From Liquidambar formosana (taxonomy: Eukaryota > Streptophyta > Magnoliopsida > Saxifragales > Altingiaceae), in NCBI GenBank assembly GCA_039720395.1, contig CM077826.1, positions 27,422,430-27,486,429 on the forward strand: a stretch of DNA of 64,000 nt, read 5' to 3'. The position numbers and the translations under genes are program-made. Position 1 is the stretch's first letter. Every line of letters begins with the position of its first letter. The notes under the pieces were generated by a model. The model did no database searches. It was given only the letters and a program-made list of their open reading frames with translations, and had not been told where the DNA came from. Below are positions 1 to 13,190 of this stretch, piece by piece.

Positions 1-2132
1 ATAGTATACAAAAAACTTGTGTTGTGATCTAACTCCTATATATCGAGAATAATCAGGTGCAGACCATCCCAGACAGGATTACACAACAAAGAGCCGTGTG
101 TGAAAAACAAACATGTGCACGTAAAAACCACACATGACTTTCAGCTGCAAAGACGATTCGGATGATCCGCACTTCATCATCTCCTATATACGTATATACA
201 CATACGGATATAATCAATTTAAAATAGGATAGCATGATAAAAGAGATCTTCCTATGAAAAATTCGAGGCCAAACGTAGAGTAAGATGGCCTACACACTTT
301 AGATGGATAGTCAACTAACAGAATTTCTCTTATACACCCGTGGATAAGCATGCAGACGTGTTATGCACTACTTTGGTGGCTTGGAGAGTCTATACCGTGA
401 TTGAAGTCTGGTGAAGTCTAATGGTGTCTTAGAGTTAATTTATGAGGAATATTAAAATGGTGGTACTGTGGGACCACGGATCCTTCACCTTTGATCTGTT
501 TTTTGCCCGCCATGGCCCCCTTGTCAGTATCTTTAAAAATTACTTGAAATCAACTAAACGATGAGTGTCATTGAATTAGTATTATCTTTAATAATTCTAT
601 AATACCAGTAATAATTATAATATTTTAAAATATTCTAATTCAAAATAATAGATTTAAACTTTCAATCCTATATAAAATTTCTTAAATTATTTAATTTCAG
701 ATTGGACAACCAAACAGGCCGTTAGCTTTTAAAAGATAACGTACTTGTACGAAGCACTGGCCATACAATTTGATGAATTCCTTTTTCTCTTTCTTTCTTT
801 TTTTTTTCTTTTTTTTCTTTTTTTTTTTGGAGGAGGGTTGTGGAACATGGCAAAACAAACACATACATACAGACAAGCCTAACTTTTGGGGTTTCAATAA
901 ATTTTTAACGATCACAGAACCCAATTATCGGAAAGAAGTACAAAAACAAGCATGATTAAGAAAGTGGATGACCTCCAATCAAGTGGAAGACGATAGCAGC
1001 CATCCCACAATATGTTATGTGAGCATGCATCTGGCGTGGAAGCAGCCACCCAAAGCAAGTAAGTCGATAGGAGTAGGTCATATGGTCGGTCATACTTCTC
1101 TCTACTTTACCCTTTCTTTTTTCCTTTTGCTAGGCATCATACTTCTCTCTACTCATTACATGATTCTTGATGTGGTTGTGATAGAACTACACAATTCCAA
1201 GTCATGTGAACAAAGGCAAATAAATAATACATAGATTTATGTGGTTTATCTAAATTTGGGTTACGTTCACGGAACTGATGCGATTTCATTATTTTTTTAA
1301 GAACAATACAAAGAGACGTTATGACATAAAATCCTAAAAAAAGAGACTATTTATTTGACCTACAAACCGGGTCAGATTACCACAGGCTCAAAATTTTTTT
1401 TTTGGGAATTGCCTGCATAAGCCTTACAAAAAATCTCATTTAAAACTGTGCGCTTCTAAGTTCGAATTGAAACAGGTGCTGTAAACCGGATCAGATGAAA
1501 TATGAGACTTCACATAACCTAACAATGATAGAAGTAAACATTGGTCGAGTTGTTTATGGTGTCTTCAAGCATTGCATTTCGCTTATAAATGTCATGAGTA
1601 GAGCTTATCATATTCACTCGCGACAAAATAATGTCATGTGAACGTACTTGAGGAAAATGATTGATGTCTTCCATATACATTATGATGTTTAAATCAAGTT
1701 GGTATGAATGATTTTATTTAGCTTCTAAAAGTGTCATTACCACACCAAAGTTGTATAAAAACAAGGTATATCAAAATGGTAGGACCCTTAGGTCCCTACC
1801 TTTTTATCTCATGCTGACATAACCAAGCACAATGCACATTTGACATTGTAAATAAAAGGTCCTACAATACAAAGGGACAACATCAAACACAAAAATACGT
1901 ACTCTCTCTCTCTCTCTCTCTCTCTCAAGTCTTCGGGTTTTGAGTAGTGAGTCCGTGAAGGATGAGTCCTTATCTATGGAAGCTCAACAAACCAATCAAT
2001 TGGTTGTAAACCACAGGTTGATGAGCGCTCCCACAAACAGAGGAATTCTTTTTCAGAGTATGTGCACGTGAAACCCCAATAATTTCTCATGCACTGGTGG
2101 GTCCTAAAGCCAGCACCTCTTCTTTTGTTCTC
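1..2132. other. 5' intergenic region upstream of the aspartic protease gene
   Basis: No coding region is supported here. The short open frames include a poly-lysine/poly-phenylalanine pair around 770-830 that is only a poly-pyrimidine tract read on both strands. A (CT)n microsatellite runs from about 1902 to 1926. A TATAAAAA string near 1753 could be a core promoter element for the protease gene, which would imply a 5' leader of more than 400 bases, but nothing else fixes the transcription start. A short motif, AAACCGGRTCAGAT, occurs twice (about 1365 and 1485) with no recognised meaning. Confidence 0.5.
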
Positions 2133-2222
2133 ATGCCAAACTCCAACTCTCCTCTAAAATTTTCATTCCCCCTCTCTAGCTTCCCTTTTTTCTGCAACCC
2201 ATCTCTTATCTCTTTCTCAGCG

Positions 2223-2560
2223 ATGGCAGAATTAGCAACAGCTCTTTTGCCATTGATTTTCAGTGTCATTCTTCTTCCTCTCCTCGCTATTCCTAATGGG
2301 GTTCACTGTTTTGAAGAGAAGGTCCTCAGGCTGCAGAAGTTTCAATGGAAACAGCAGAGTAGCATTCCAATTAGTTGCCTCTCTCAGAAATCAAGTGAGT
2401 TTTAACAAACACATTATTTATTTAACCAAAAATAATAAGAATAATGATCTAGTGGTGGACATACCTTTTCTTAGCTTTTATTTTAGTCTCCACTTCGGGA
2501 TCTGTAATAATATACAAATGCTTTCATAGTTTCATGCTTTAGGGAAACACCCATTATTAT

Positions 2561-2596
<36 letters not shown>

Positions 2597-4202
2597 CTCT
2601 TTTGGCTGTTAGAGGGAGGAATTTAATTAAGTACTAATCAGATAAGCTTGGCTTTACTTTTTATCACACTTATGTGCTTTAAAGATCTCAATTTCTAATT
2701 ACCTATATGCTACTTTTTGAGGCTGATTTGGTGGAACTCAGCTGTTTTTTAGTCAATGGACATGACAAAATAATCTCTCATTTTCATTTTCTCTAGGCCC
2801 TTTGTTTGTTTTCTTCTCTAGCAACTTCATAATTAGGTCCTAACAATTTATCAACATTAACGTTTCATTTTGGAATCCAGTATGTATTTGAGATATAATT
2901 TGACATGAACTGAGTTGTAATTTGTTTGTACCCTTAGGAAGAGAGAAGGGTTCAGCCATATTGGAAATGAAGCACAGAGACTACTGCTCTGGAACCATCA
3001 AAGACTGGAACGAAAACCTGCAAAAACGCTTAATTCTGGATGATATTCGGGTTCTCTCACTGCAATCTCGGATCAAAAACACGATTTCCACCAGAAGTGA
3101 TGCCCCCAAAACTGAAATCCCACTAACTTCTGGCATTAAACTTCAAACACTAAACTACATTGTCACCATGGAATTGGGTAATCGAAATATGAGTGTGATT
3201 GTGGACACGGGTAGCGAATTGACATGGGTTCAATGCCAACCTTGCAGATCATGTTACAATCAGAAAGATCCAATCTTCAACCCTTCCATATCTCCTTCAT
3301 ACCAATCAGTCTTATGTAACTCAACAACTTGTCAGTCTCTCCAATTCTCCATCGGCAACTCTGCAGTATGCGGGAGTGCCCCGCCGACATGTAACTACGC
3401 TATTGGCTATGGCGATGGGTCCTACACTCGAGGTGAGCTTGGCCGTGAACAGCTCAACCTCGGAACCACTCTTGTCAACAATTTCATATTCGGCTGTGGC
3501 CGCAACAATAGAGGTCTCTTTGGAGGAGCTTCAGGTCTCATGGGTCTCGGAAGGAGTGATCTGTCACTGGTTTCTCAAACTTCTGCCATTTTTGGTGGAG
3601 TTTTCTCTTATTGCTTACCTTCCACTGAAGCCGAAGCTTCAGGCTCATTGATTCTAGGTGGTGGTTCCTCTGTTTACAAGAATTCAACTCCCATATCTTA
3701 CACTAATATGATCTCAAGTCCACAACTCTCCAGCTTCTACTTGCTCAACCTCACTGGAATTAGTATTGGTGGTGTGGCTTTACAGGCTCCAAGTTTTGCT
3801 AAAGGTGGATGTCTCATTGATTCTGGGACAGTTATCACAAGGCTAGCTCCTTCGATTTACAGAGCTTTGAGGACTGAGTTTGTGAAACAATTTTCAGGGT
3901 ATCCACCGGCGCCAAGTTTTTCGATCTTGGACACTTGTTTTAACCTTAGTGGATATCAAGAAGTGAACATCCCAATAATGAGGATGCATTTTGAGGGTAA
4001 TACTCAGCTTAATGTAGACGTAACCGGGGTCTTTTATTTCGTCAAGACTGACGCATCGCAAGTTTGTTTGGCTCTCGCGAGCCTCTTGTACGAAGACGAG
4101 ATCATGATTATTGGGAATTACCAGCAGAAGAACATAAGGGTTATATATGATACCAAGGGGTCTAAGCTGGGGTTTGCAGAAGAGACCTGCAGTTTCGTTT
4201 AG
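2223..4202 (+). CDS. Nepenthesin-type aspartic protease (pepsin family A1), two exons
   Basis: Exon 1 is 2223-2394 and exon 2 is 2938-4202, with donor gtgagt and acceptor ttag; joined they give 478 aa. The protein is a predicted secreted or vacuolar endopeptidase. It opens with a hydrophobic signal peptide (about residues 5-28), then a propeptide-like stretch with the GSAILEMKHRDYCSG motif usual in this plant subfamily. The two catalytic aspartates are intact: VDTGSELTW (DTGS at about 147-150) and IDSGTVITR (DSGT at about 352-355). The flap tyrosine lies in YGDGSYTRG (about 215). Between the first aspartate and the flap there are many cysteines, as in the nepenthesin-specific insert. An in-frame ATG at 2133 would add 30 residues; 2223 was preferred because it puts the signal peptide at the N-terminus. 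Closest known type: the At5g10770-like group. Substrate unknown. Confidence 0.9.
2562..2592. repeat. (CT)n microsatellite in the protease intron
   Basis: A pure CT dinucleotide run of about 30 bases lies in the single intron (2395-2937) of the protease gene. It is a candidate length polymorphism. Confidence 0.9.
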
Positions 4203-5300
4203 AAGAGGGGGAAAAAAATAGTAATTGGTGTGTTGTGCTGCATATATTTCTTCAAAGCAAAGCCAACCGATCTGTTGGCTACTAATCTTCGAAGCAGTAG
4301 TAATTTCCACGCATATCTTATATCAATATTTATGATCATCTGTTGGGAGAAGATATAGAACAATGGAATGCAATTTGTGATTTTCAGAGCATTTTTAAGT
4401 GTAATAATCTTACTGCTATATATGATGCCAAGTGATAAAAAGAGTTGAATTGTAAATTGAATCTTGTAAGATGTTTCCATACGAGAGTTCGTCTAGATAC
4501 ATGTGGAAAAATAAACAAATTTAAGGTAGCATCTTGGGACATGATGCAAAGAAAAGAACTCCCAGAGTTTCACAATTTATGGGGGCTAGAATGCTAGATG
4601 CAAGACATTTATTTGCCTTTGCTTTCTCGGGAATCAAACAGAACTTTACTAAACAAAATATTGGCCCGTGCTCAGGAACGAAGCAATCAAGTGAAAAACA
4701 CGGGAATTTGTTTCCCTTGATTCATGAAAGATTGATGCAACATTATTTTGGAAGGATTCACGAGTTTGCAGGAAAGATGGAATCCACAAGGATTCAAGGA
4801 ATGAATGTGGAGTCTTCTAGATTTAGAGCTACTGTTTTTCCCAGCGTGTGGTGACTAGCGAGATAGGAAGAGAAAAAAAATTTGCTTCAGTATCTATACT
4901 GATTCCAAGGCTCGAGTGACCTGGCATTGGGCCAACTCTAGGATGGCTAGATAATGTGAGTTATGGACAGGAATGCTTCGGTGTTGGAATGTTTCCAGTT
5001 ACTGGTGCGTTTGGAAGCACCTTTAGAGAAAGAATGACTTCTAATGACCACCAGGCCTATTGTAACAGAGTGGGGAAAGAAAATAAAAATCGAACGAACA
5101 AGCAAGCAAACAAACAAACTTTCACAAGGGCCCTCTTTTACATTTTTTTTTCCCAAGAAGTAGGTGTTTCAGCCATTCTAAGGGATGTTTCTAAAATAAT
5201 CTCCAGTCAAATTGCATATTGGACTCTCATCAGAGTTGGACATCGTTGTCACAGAGAGACATGGAGAATCTGCATACGAGGCTCTGGCCCACCTCTCTGG
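4203..5300. other. Spacer between two convergent genes
   Basis: This region holds the 3' ends of the protease gene (+) and the folate-biopterin transporter gene (-). An AATAAA at about 4509 could serve polyadenylation of the protease mRNA. An open frame at 4534-4854 has no recognisable motif, and I do not regard it as a gene. Confidence 0.4.
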
Positions 5301-7111
5301 TCAAGTGCTGTTGATAAGGGATGCCATTTCGACATTCTCAGATTCAACTTCATCGTCACCCTTTTTTATCCTCAACATCTCTGTTGGAAGGATGGAAGAA
5401 TTGGGATCACTTCTTGGCACCAAAAATAGCAGACCAACTGGAACGATTCTCAACATGGTTCGGATCAAAATGGCAATCCAAAGGTTATCAAATTGTGTCC
5501 TTGTAACCTCCAAAATGTGAAGTAAGAGGCCTCCTGCCCAAGATGACGAGAGCATCCCAACGTGATCAATTGACATAAGCAAAGCAAAGAAAGTACCTTC
5601 TATACCAGAGGGACAAAGTTTGGAACTCAGTACTAGAAGAGGCATCCATTTGATACGCCCAATCATTAGAGAAATGCCTTCATCGATCACAACAAAGAAA
5701 TAATCTGGTACACCAAGTTTTAAGTTTATACGCAACACCAATATTAAATCCAGCAATCCTGATGCACCATACAGCAACTGCGTCCAGAAAAGTATGTCAC
5801 GAAAAGGGTAGTTTTTTAAAACATTTTGGTAGAGTAGTACTCCCAAAAGGGAGCCAACAGCGCCAACAGAGAATATGGACCCAACCACCTCCTGCATAAA
5901 GTGTAAGCATATTATGTTCACAATAATGCGATCAATCATCTAAAACTAAGGATTTCTAAACATAGCGAAAAATTCTACATTTGGGAAATGTTTTATGTTG
6001 AGACAAATTTTAGAAGTCAGGAATTTCATATTGCCAAAAAGTTATAAATATCAACAAATATGGCAAGAAATCAGAAATGATTCTTGGGTACAAAACAATG
6101 AAGAGATTTGGGTGGGAAAATGCAATGCATGTAACAAAAAAGAAGCATATATTGTAACTTTAGAAGTACTGAAAACAATTTAGGAACAGTATGCATTTAA
6201 TGACTTATGAAAATTTGTGATAATTGAATAACATGCAACAAAATGAAGTTGCTTGGCCCAAAGAAAAACAAAATAAAAAATCCCGTAAAATGAAGTTAAT
6301 TATGGAAAACTCAGATATAATCTGAGACTTTCTTCATAAATTCAGAAAATTTCAGTTTCTCTGAAATCTTTAATCTTTAGGAAAATAGGAGATGAATCAA
6401 ACCTGCGAGAAAGATGGACCACCCTTTGCGTCAGTATACCAATAGAACATTCCTTCACGAACGTTCAAGCTCAATGCAAGGGACAAGTACATGTACAAAC
6501 ATGGCCTCCACACATCCCGACATTTCAATGCTGTCCACATAGCCTTACTTGCATCCAGAAACTTTTCATTCACCTGATTTAAGAGCTTAAGATTTAATCT
6601 GAGCATAGAAGAAAGCAGAAGCTACAATGGGTGCCTGAAAAAGTAAGCTAACCATACCCGTCTGTAGGCAAAGTTGTGAACATGAGTTTCTTTCAGCACC
6701 ATTCCAACCAGAATGACAAGCCCAGCAGGGATACTCAGTATCCCAAACACACCCTGTCAGGGAAGATTAACAATTTGACAGGTCAATTACAGGGTAAAAG
6801 ATGGAAAGCAAAATTTGTTTAGAACAAATTGGATGTGAACTGGTTTGGGAGACATCCAAATCCCATTAAGAATTTTTTTGGGCACAACCAATTCAAAGGT
6901 GATTTTTCCTTTGGTTAGCAATTCAAAGGTGATGGATTTTGGAAAAGGGAGACGATGGAAAATCTGTTTGCTTTTGGATGAATTACTAAAAATGTAATAC
7001 ATTTACTAGAAAATATTTTTACATCAACAATATAATATATATCATATATTATTTATTATAAATGTATCAAATTATCACTCTTCAAAATGATCTATACATA
7101 TACATATACAT

Positions 7112-7162
<51 letters not shown>

Positions 7163-10100
7163 GATAGATAGATATCCAAACTGACCCATAAGCTATCAGA
7201 TCAAACACATCGAATTGTCAATGAATTTTGTATTTAAATTGCTCACAAAACATGGATGAACCACTTGTTTTTGGATCAGACTCAGAAATTGATCTGATCC
7301 ATTAACAGGCCCAAAATGCAAGATGCAAAAGGAAAATCCCAGTCACAAAAATAGTTTCTAAAAACTCTGAGCAGAAGCTAACCTTAGACCCGACGAGGTG
7401 AACAAGAAAGCCACTAAGTGAAAATCCCACGAGTGCTCCAATGGAAGAGCTCACTCCACACAAGCTTTGCATATCGCCGGCAAGGGAAGGGTGACTTATA
7501 CTGTTCTGTGTTACACAAGCATCAATGGTCACATCTGCAATGGCTATCCCAGCGCTCCCTGACATTAAAGACAACAAGGCGAATCCAAGATCCAATTTTT
7601 TGTGCAGTGACAGTGAAAGCATGGAGATGACACCTAGAAAACCTGAAATTTTTTGGGGTAAGAAAATCACTGGTTAAAATTCTGCATCAAGCTTACCCTT
7701 TTTTCCTTTTACATTTCTAGTCATAATGCTCTCCTTAAACACCCCCCCCCCCCCCCCAAAAAAAAAAAAAAAAAAAACAAAGAAGCTCATTCCACATGGT
7801 GAGTAGTGCAAATAATACTATTTCCCTCAGAGAATTTGCCTGGTAGGAAGGATGCAAAAGCACAGCTAGGATAACTAGACAGAGATGTTGATATTTTAAG
7901 GATTACCCTATGGATCTGATCACTGGATTAAAGTTTTTATATTCATTATCCCCAAATCCTCTTCAAATCCAACCTGGCAAAATTCATTCAAAGAGATCAA
8001 TCGTTTGAAGGAGCTCCTTATGATTCTTGATTAAGGCTTTGTTGACTGAGTTAAAGTAAGAAGACCATCACTTGATGGAAAAGGCCATAATACAAGCAAC
8101 TATATCACATGGACTCGGAAGAGTGTTGGGTGTTGTCATGCATCTAGGCTTCAGATTGATTTAAAACCCACATAAGACATTGGGAAATGAATAATCTAAT
8201 TGTTCATTTCTCATCCATTCATACCTAGGCCAAAATTTAGTACAGTAACATACTGAGTGCAATGTGGCCACTTCACTGACATTGAAAAATCCAAGCAAGA
8301 AAGAATATATTTCAAAAGTACATAAGGTAAGGCATATGAACTACAAATGTATTACCCTTTTTCTATGTTGGATACACATTTCTTGGGTATGTATCTGACC
8401 AGTTTGCATGTCTAACATATATCCAATTCCCATAAGCTTGTCATGTCATCTTGGACACACATACTTTAAATACTTTGAGGTGTCCATGAGACATGGATCA
8501 GCATGACAAAGAATGAAGCTAACCTATTTAAAAACCCAAATTATATATTAATCTACATATAAAATAAGCTGAATTCCCATTAAGAGTGTGTGACACCTGG
8601 TAAGCGACAAAGGCTCCAAACATTTTCATACCTCACCCCGTCCCTCAGTTGTCAAGTCCAAAGACCCAAACTCACTAACTCTTTCCATGCAGCAAATTAC
8701 CTTTGATTTTAACTAATTTCCCAATGGTTTATGTCCCTTCGAATTATTCAAGAAATATGCCCATTTTAACACAGGCCAAAGGTTAAACACCTACCAGTTT
8801 ATAGCATGGAGAGAGAGGACATTAACAGATCCGCAGAACACTCAACCAGTCATCTCAGCTGCCAAGTGTTGGGAAAATCCTTCCACATGTCCATAAATGG
8901 CCTTATGGGTGGTGGACCTAGTGGCACAGAAAACCTGTCCCCACTAATTAATTTGACAGTTAGAAGAACAATATTTACAACCATTTTAACAGAATGGTAC
9001 AACAATGAGATATAAAATGCTTTTGCCACTTCAACCCAACTTAATGACTAAGTAAAAAGACTTTAAACCAAGAATGCTCACAACTGAGCACATGGTAGTT
9101 CATGTAGTTCCTAAACATAATGTCCTTGTCTTAAGTTTTAGATATTTCAAACTTGAGGAAAAAGGGGAGAAGAAGAAGAAATGTCGAACTTCAGTAGAAA
9201 GAATGTTTACGGTTTAACCTATACATGAATTATTGTCGAATCTTTTCACTTTAAGTCTCTCTACAATGAAATTAATCATTAATTCTCTGCTAGTAAGTTT
9301 CAAGAATGTACCAATTTTTTTCTTTTTTCTGTAAACACTAAAAATTCGCAATCCAGTGTCATACTTGGCAATTGGCATGTGAATTACATCAATTGTCTCA
9401 GACAAAGATAAAGTGGAATTTAGTCTTATATTTGGCAATTGGCATGTGAATAACATCAAGTGTCAGACAAAGATATAGTGAAATTTACTAAATTTTTATG
9501 ACCAACATGGTTTTCAAACAAAATTCCCAAGGAATTAAGTAAAAGCAATTTGTTACCCACGCACACACAGACATACAAATATATGTAAGAAGCCAAGAAG
9601 GTGATTAGAGCTGCATTATTTATGATTCATGCCATAAAAGATTTAATAGGGTTATTGATCGAAGACTAAGGCATGAAAGAAGAGAAAAAACAAGACTTGC
9701 TTGGATTTATGCTAGGAAAATTGGCCATATAAGCCATATTCTTAATTAGGTGACTAATAGAAAGGATCAAAGAGAAGAAAAATATGTGTATGGTATTTAG
9801 ACCAAGAAAATCACTGATGAAAAAAAAAATTGAGGGTTATTGTTATATTCTAATGAATTCATTCACTTAATATTTAGTTCTCTTTTTAATAGTCTTGTAA
9901 CTCTTCCATTTAAAAAATTTATTTTTATTTTTGCTGATCAGCAACAACAAAATTTTTTTATTAATATAAAGCGGAAAATACACAAAGAGGAAGAAGAAGT
10001 CCACCTGAAGACAAAGAAAAGAAAAATCCCAAATAAATTCCCAATGGGAACCAACCAACCATGGAAAATTGGAAAGCATGAGGAATGAGATATCAGGGGC

Positions 10101-11081
10101 CAATCACAGAAGCTTACTGTTGTAATTTTTTGGTCATCTACTTTGCATTTTTTGTGTATGACATATTTTCCACATCTTAGTTTTCTCCACAACCACAACT
10201 TATTTAAGGATAAACAATGTTCCCAAACTCCCATCTACCGAAACGAACATGTCTCCACATTCCTAATATCATCATCATTTACTACATCTTTAGCATAACT
10301 CCAATTCAAGCTTCCAAAAAGTAACATGAATTCTAACAACAACCACCTTAGGTGTTCAAAGAAAGAACATTTAGGGACCCAAAATGGAAAAAAACAAAAC
10401 AAAACAAAAAAAGAAAAGAAAAGAAAAGGATCCCCACACCAGGGGCTAGCAAATATTCCCCATTATATGAAAGATGCCAGTAGAAACAAGACATCTAATA
10501 TCAAAGAATAACCAACAGCTACACCACAAAATAAATCAAGTATACAATGGTACCACTAAAAGGTCCATTGATTAGTCCCAAATGAAATTGAATGGATGTT
10601 AAATGAATCCAAAATCTGCAATCAAACTATAAATTTATCATCTAAATGGCTTTTTAAAGAACAATAACCACACAATAAAGAGAAAATCATACGTGGGTAT
10701 GTAAAATTCACCTGCAAAAACGAAATACGGCCGCCTCCGGTACCCGACAACCGGAACGATATCAGTGAGAAGACCCCATAAAGGCTTAACAATCCAAGGA
10801 ATTTGAATAATCCCAGAAAAAACCTGGGCCTCAGAGGGCTGCAACTTCTGCTCATCCTTCATATAGTACTGTGTACTAACACGACTAAGACCCACACCCA
10901 ATCCCTGACTGATCCCATACACAATCACCACACCCAACACAAAGCTCCAATGCAACTCTTCACCAAGCATTCTAAACCAGTATATAGGCGCCCATATCAA
11001 ATTTTTTAACCCCTTTTCTGGCTTCCCCTCCTGGGTCTCTCCCTCAAGTTGAAAACTTACCTCTTCTTTTGCTTCCTCCAT
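5301..11081 (-). CDS. FBT2-like: Folate-biopterin transporter, FBT2 type (BT1/FBT branch of the major facilitator superfamily), five exons
   Basis: Exons on the minus strand are 11081-10712, 7642-7383, 6753-6658, 6573-6403 and 5891-5301. All junctions are GT-AG and the frame closes exactly, giving 495 aa, about the size of Arabidopsis probable folate-biopterin transporter 2 (At5g25050). The family comprises twelve-helix membrane carriers; some plant members carry folates or pterins, while the substrate of this branch is less certain. The N-terminal exon carries [14 protein letters not shown] and [26 protein letters not shown], the family signature around the first helices. Exon 2 encodes [15 protein letters not shown] and [10 protein letters not shown], also diagnostic. 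Exon 4 contains [17 protein letters not shown], and exon 5 the long hydrophobic C-terminal half, ending in an acidic, charged tail. Intron 1 is about 3.07 kb. No in-frame stop or lost motif was seen, so the gene looks functional. Confidence 0.93.
7093..7174. repeat. Compound (TACA)n/(TA)n/(GATA)n microsatellite in intron 2 of the FBT2-like gene
   Basis: About 80 bases of ATACAT and TACA units pass into pure TA and then GATA. It lies between exons 2 and 3 of the transporter gene. Confidence 0.85.
7742..7777. repeat. Poly(C)-poly(A) homopolymer junction in intron 1
   Basis: A run of about 16 C is followed directly by about 20 A, roughly 100 bases upstream (in gene sense) of the intron 1 acceptor of the transporter. 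Exact lengths in such tracts are often assembly-dependent. Confidence 0.8.
9355..9490. repeat. Imperfect tandem duplication in intron 1 of the FBT2-like gene
   Basis: Two adjacent copies of a unit of about 65-70 bases share TTGGCAATTGGCATGTGAAT, ACATCAA and CAGACAAAGATA(A/T)AGTG. They differ by a few substitutions and small indels. No function is evident. Confidence 0.75.
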
Positions 11082-12535
11082 TACTCAACTATACATTCAA
11101 AATTTTGAAAAAAGAAAAATGAAAACGAGGAGAAAATAATGACGGAGAACCACTTCAAAAACCAGAGTTGTCTGAACAGGTTATGTCAGATTTGATTGAG
11201 ATTTGCTCGCAGAATCAAGATTTCTCAACTGTTCATTTGTATTATCTACAATTCCCCCTAACTTCTAACTGTCTTGGGTGTATCCGTGTGCGCATTACGG
11301 GGTATTTTTTTATATCTATGAGGGGGAGATTGGATTGGCAAAGTCACCCACGGAACACGTTAAGAGAGAGACACAAGTGGGCGGACTCGATAGAATTTGA
11401 CTAAAGAACCAATTTAAAATGTAGACTTTGACTTAACGGGTGCTGGTCTCCCCACTCCCCAGACCTTGGCCTTGGTCTTCTTTTTATTTTTATTTATTTA
11501 TTTATTTAAATAACGTGGAATCATCTCATTGGAAAGTCTTTTAATCCTTTCCATGGAAACTAAAACCCTCAAAGTGATTAGTGTGCAACTCATCGCTACG
11601 GTCCTCCACATAAAACTTTATCTTTCTCCTTTTAACACCAAAAGAGATTAAACCAAAAAAAAAAAAAAACAAAACAAAGGAGAGAACATCTCATATAATA
11701 GGATTCATCATAGGAGATTGGATTGGCAAGGATGAGTTATGTGGGGTCCTCCTCCATCCTTGTTAGGAAGGAGGTTTTTTTTTCCCTTTTTTTGGTTTCC
11801 CTCATAAATGTGATTGGGTTCGAAGGACTGTTGAAATTCATTTTTTAAGGGAATTGGCCTTTAGTACAATAGCCAGGACTTGTAATTCTTTGATAGCTAC
11901 AAAGACAAATTTAAGCAAAATGGTAGTATTTTGTGAGAGGATTAATTGTATAAAGTTAATAGTACGCTAAGTTATTTTTTGTTTTTAAATTTCAAAATGT
12001 TGTAAGTTTTAATTAACATATCAGTTTTCAATAAAATTTACATTTTTGGAATCAATTCATCAAGACCTTCAAAGCAAGACTTGTGACAGAAAATTATGTA
12101 AAAATAATTGTTAAATTTTTGTGTATGTGCCTAAATTTTTCATTAAAGATGCTTAAGCATCAGAGAGAAAACCTAACATCCCAACTAGGTTGGTATATTA
12201 GGCAATGTATGTGCTTAAATTTAATTGTTTTGAAAACAATTATTTATAACTGTTCTTTTGGGTGGGTTCAATTACCCACACACACATTTAATTGTTTATT
12301 AAGTGTAACTTATTAAATCAATTTATGTGTTTGAAACTAAAAACATTCAAATTTAAATGTTTCTATGACTAAATTCAAGTGTTTTATGGTTTGAAAACTA
12401 CTAAGACTGCATTTTTTTGTTGTAGACAGAAACGCTAATGCACTTGGCAAAAAAAAAAAAAAAAAAAAAAAATCTAATTATAATGCTTTAGTAGGTTGAG
12501 ATTATATTCATAAAAATTAATGCATTCCATCTTCA
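11082..12535. other. Intergenic region upstream of the FBT2-like gene
   Basis: Presumed promoter side of the minus-strand transporter gene. It is AT-rich, with several poly(A)/poly(T) tracts (for example about 11655-11670 and 12450-12471). I could not identify a convincing TATA box or any coding region. A motif CATCCCAACTAGGTT at about 12178 recurs near 39200, on the far side of the nested transposon cluster. Confidence 0.45.
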
Positions 12536-12857
12536 ATGCATCAACAACTAATGATTTTAAATGAATATGCAAAGTTTAAAGTAGTTGAGGTTGATAAGAA
12601 GTCTTTTACTGGTAGTTCGAATGTTGCAAAGGTCAAGCTCTATGAGAGAGTTGTTGTGGATCTAATTAATGTAAAGAAATTCTCAAAAGATTTGACTGAA
12701 GAAGAATATGAATTCTGCAAATCGTAGAACCAGCCAATGGTGGCTCTGATGCGCGCTGAAAAGATGATGATGACTCTTCTCCATGAAAGGTTGCGAGAAA
12801 AGGCTGTTAACTCAACCTTGCAAAAAATGGTCTTATTGGCCATTCAAGAAAAACTTG

Positions 12858-13190
12858 TGGCATAGCGGAAGTAGTAAAAGAAGAGCACCGTTTTCTTGTA
12901 AAATAAGAACAAAGAGAATAAAATAAATTCTCTGAAATTTTATTGATCAAAAATTGAATTCTTACCCATAGGTTACAAACCTATTTATAAAGAACTAGTA
13001 CTTGAACTCTAAGTAAACTAGGAAAAGGAATTCTACTAAGCTTAGGAAAGTAATAAAATAGGAAAGGAATAAATAAAATAAACAAAATAAACAAAATAAG
13101 AAAATTAAGCAAATCTAGTTAGGAATCTAACTAGATTTGGTCCTTGGGGTGCGAGTTGTTTTTTTTATTGCAACTTCTTCTTCTACATCA
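12858..13190 (-). repeat. 3' LTR of the Reina-like element
   Basis: It begins TGGCATAGCGG and ends TTCTACATCA on the + strand, matching 17677-17961 joined to 22405-22443. The C-terminal end of the polyprotein frame reads on into this LTR. Confidence 0.85.

Noticed and set aside
697..955. Overlapping open frames rich in lysine (-) or phenylalanine (+)
   Set aside because: Both are translations of one poly-pyrimidine tract; no domain, splice context or homology is visible.
4534..4854. 106-aa open frame between the two convergent genes
   Set aside because: No recognisable motif and no supporting splice signals; composition looks like random spacer.
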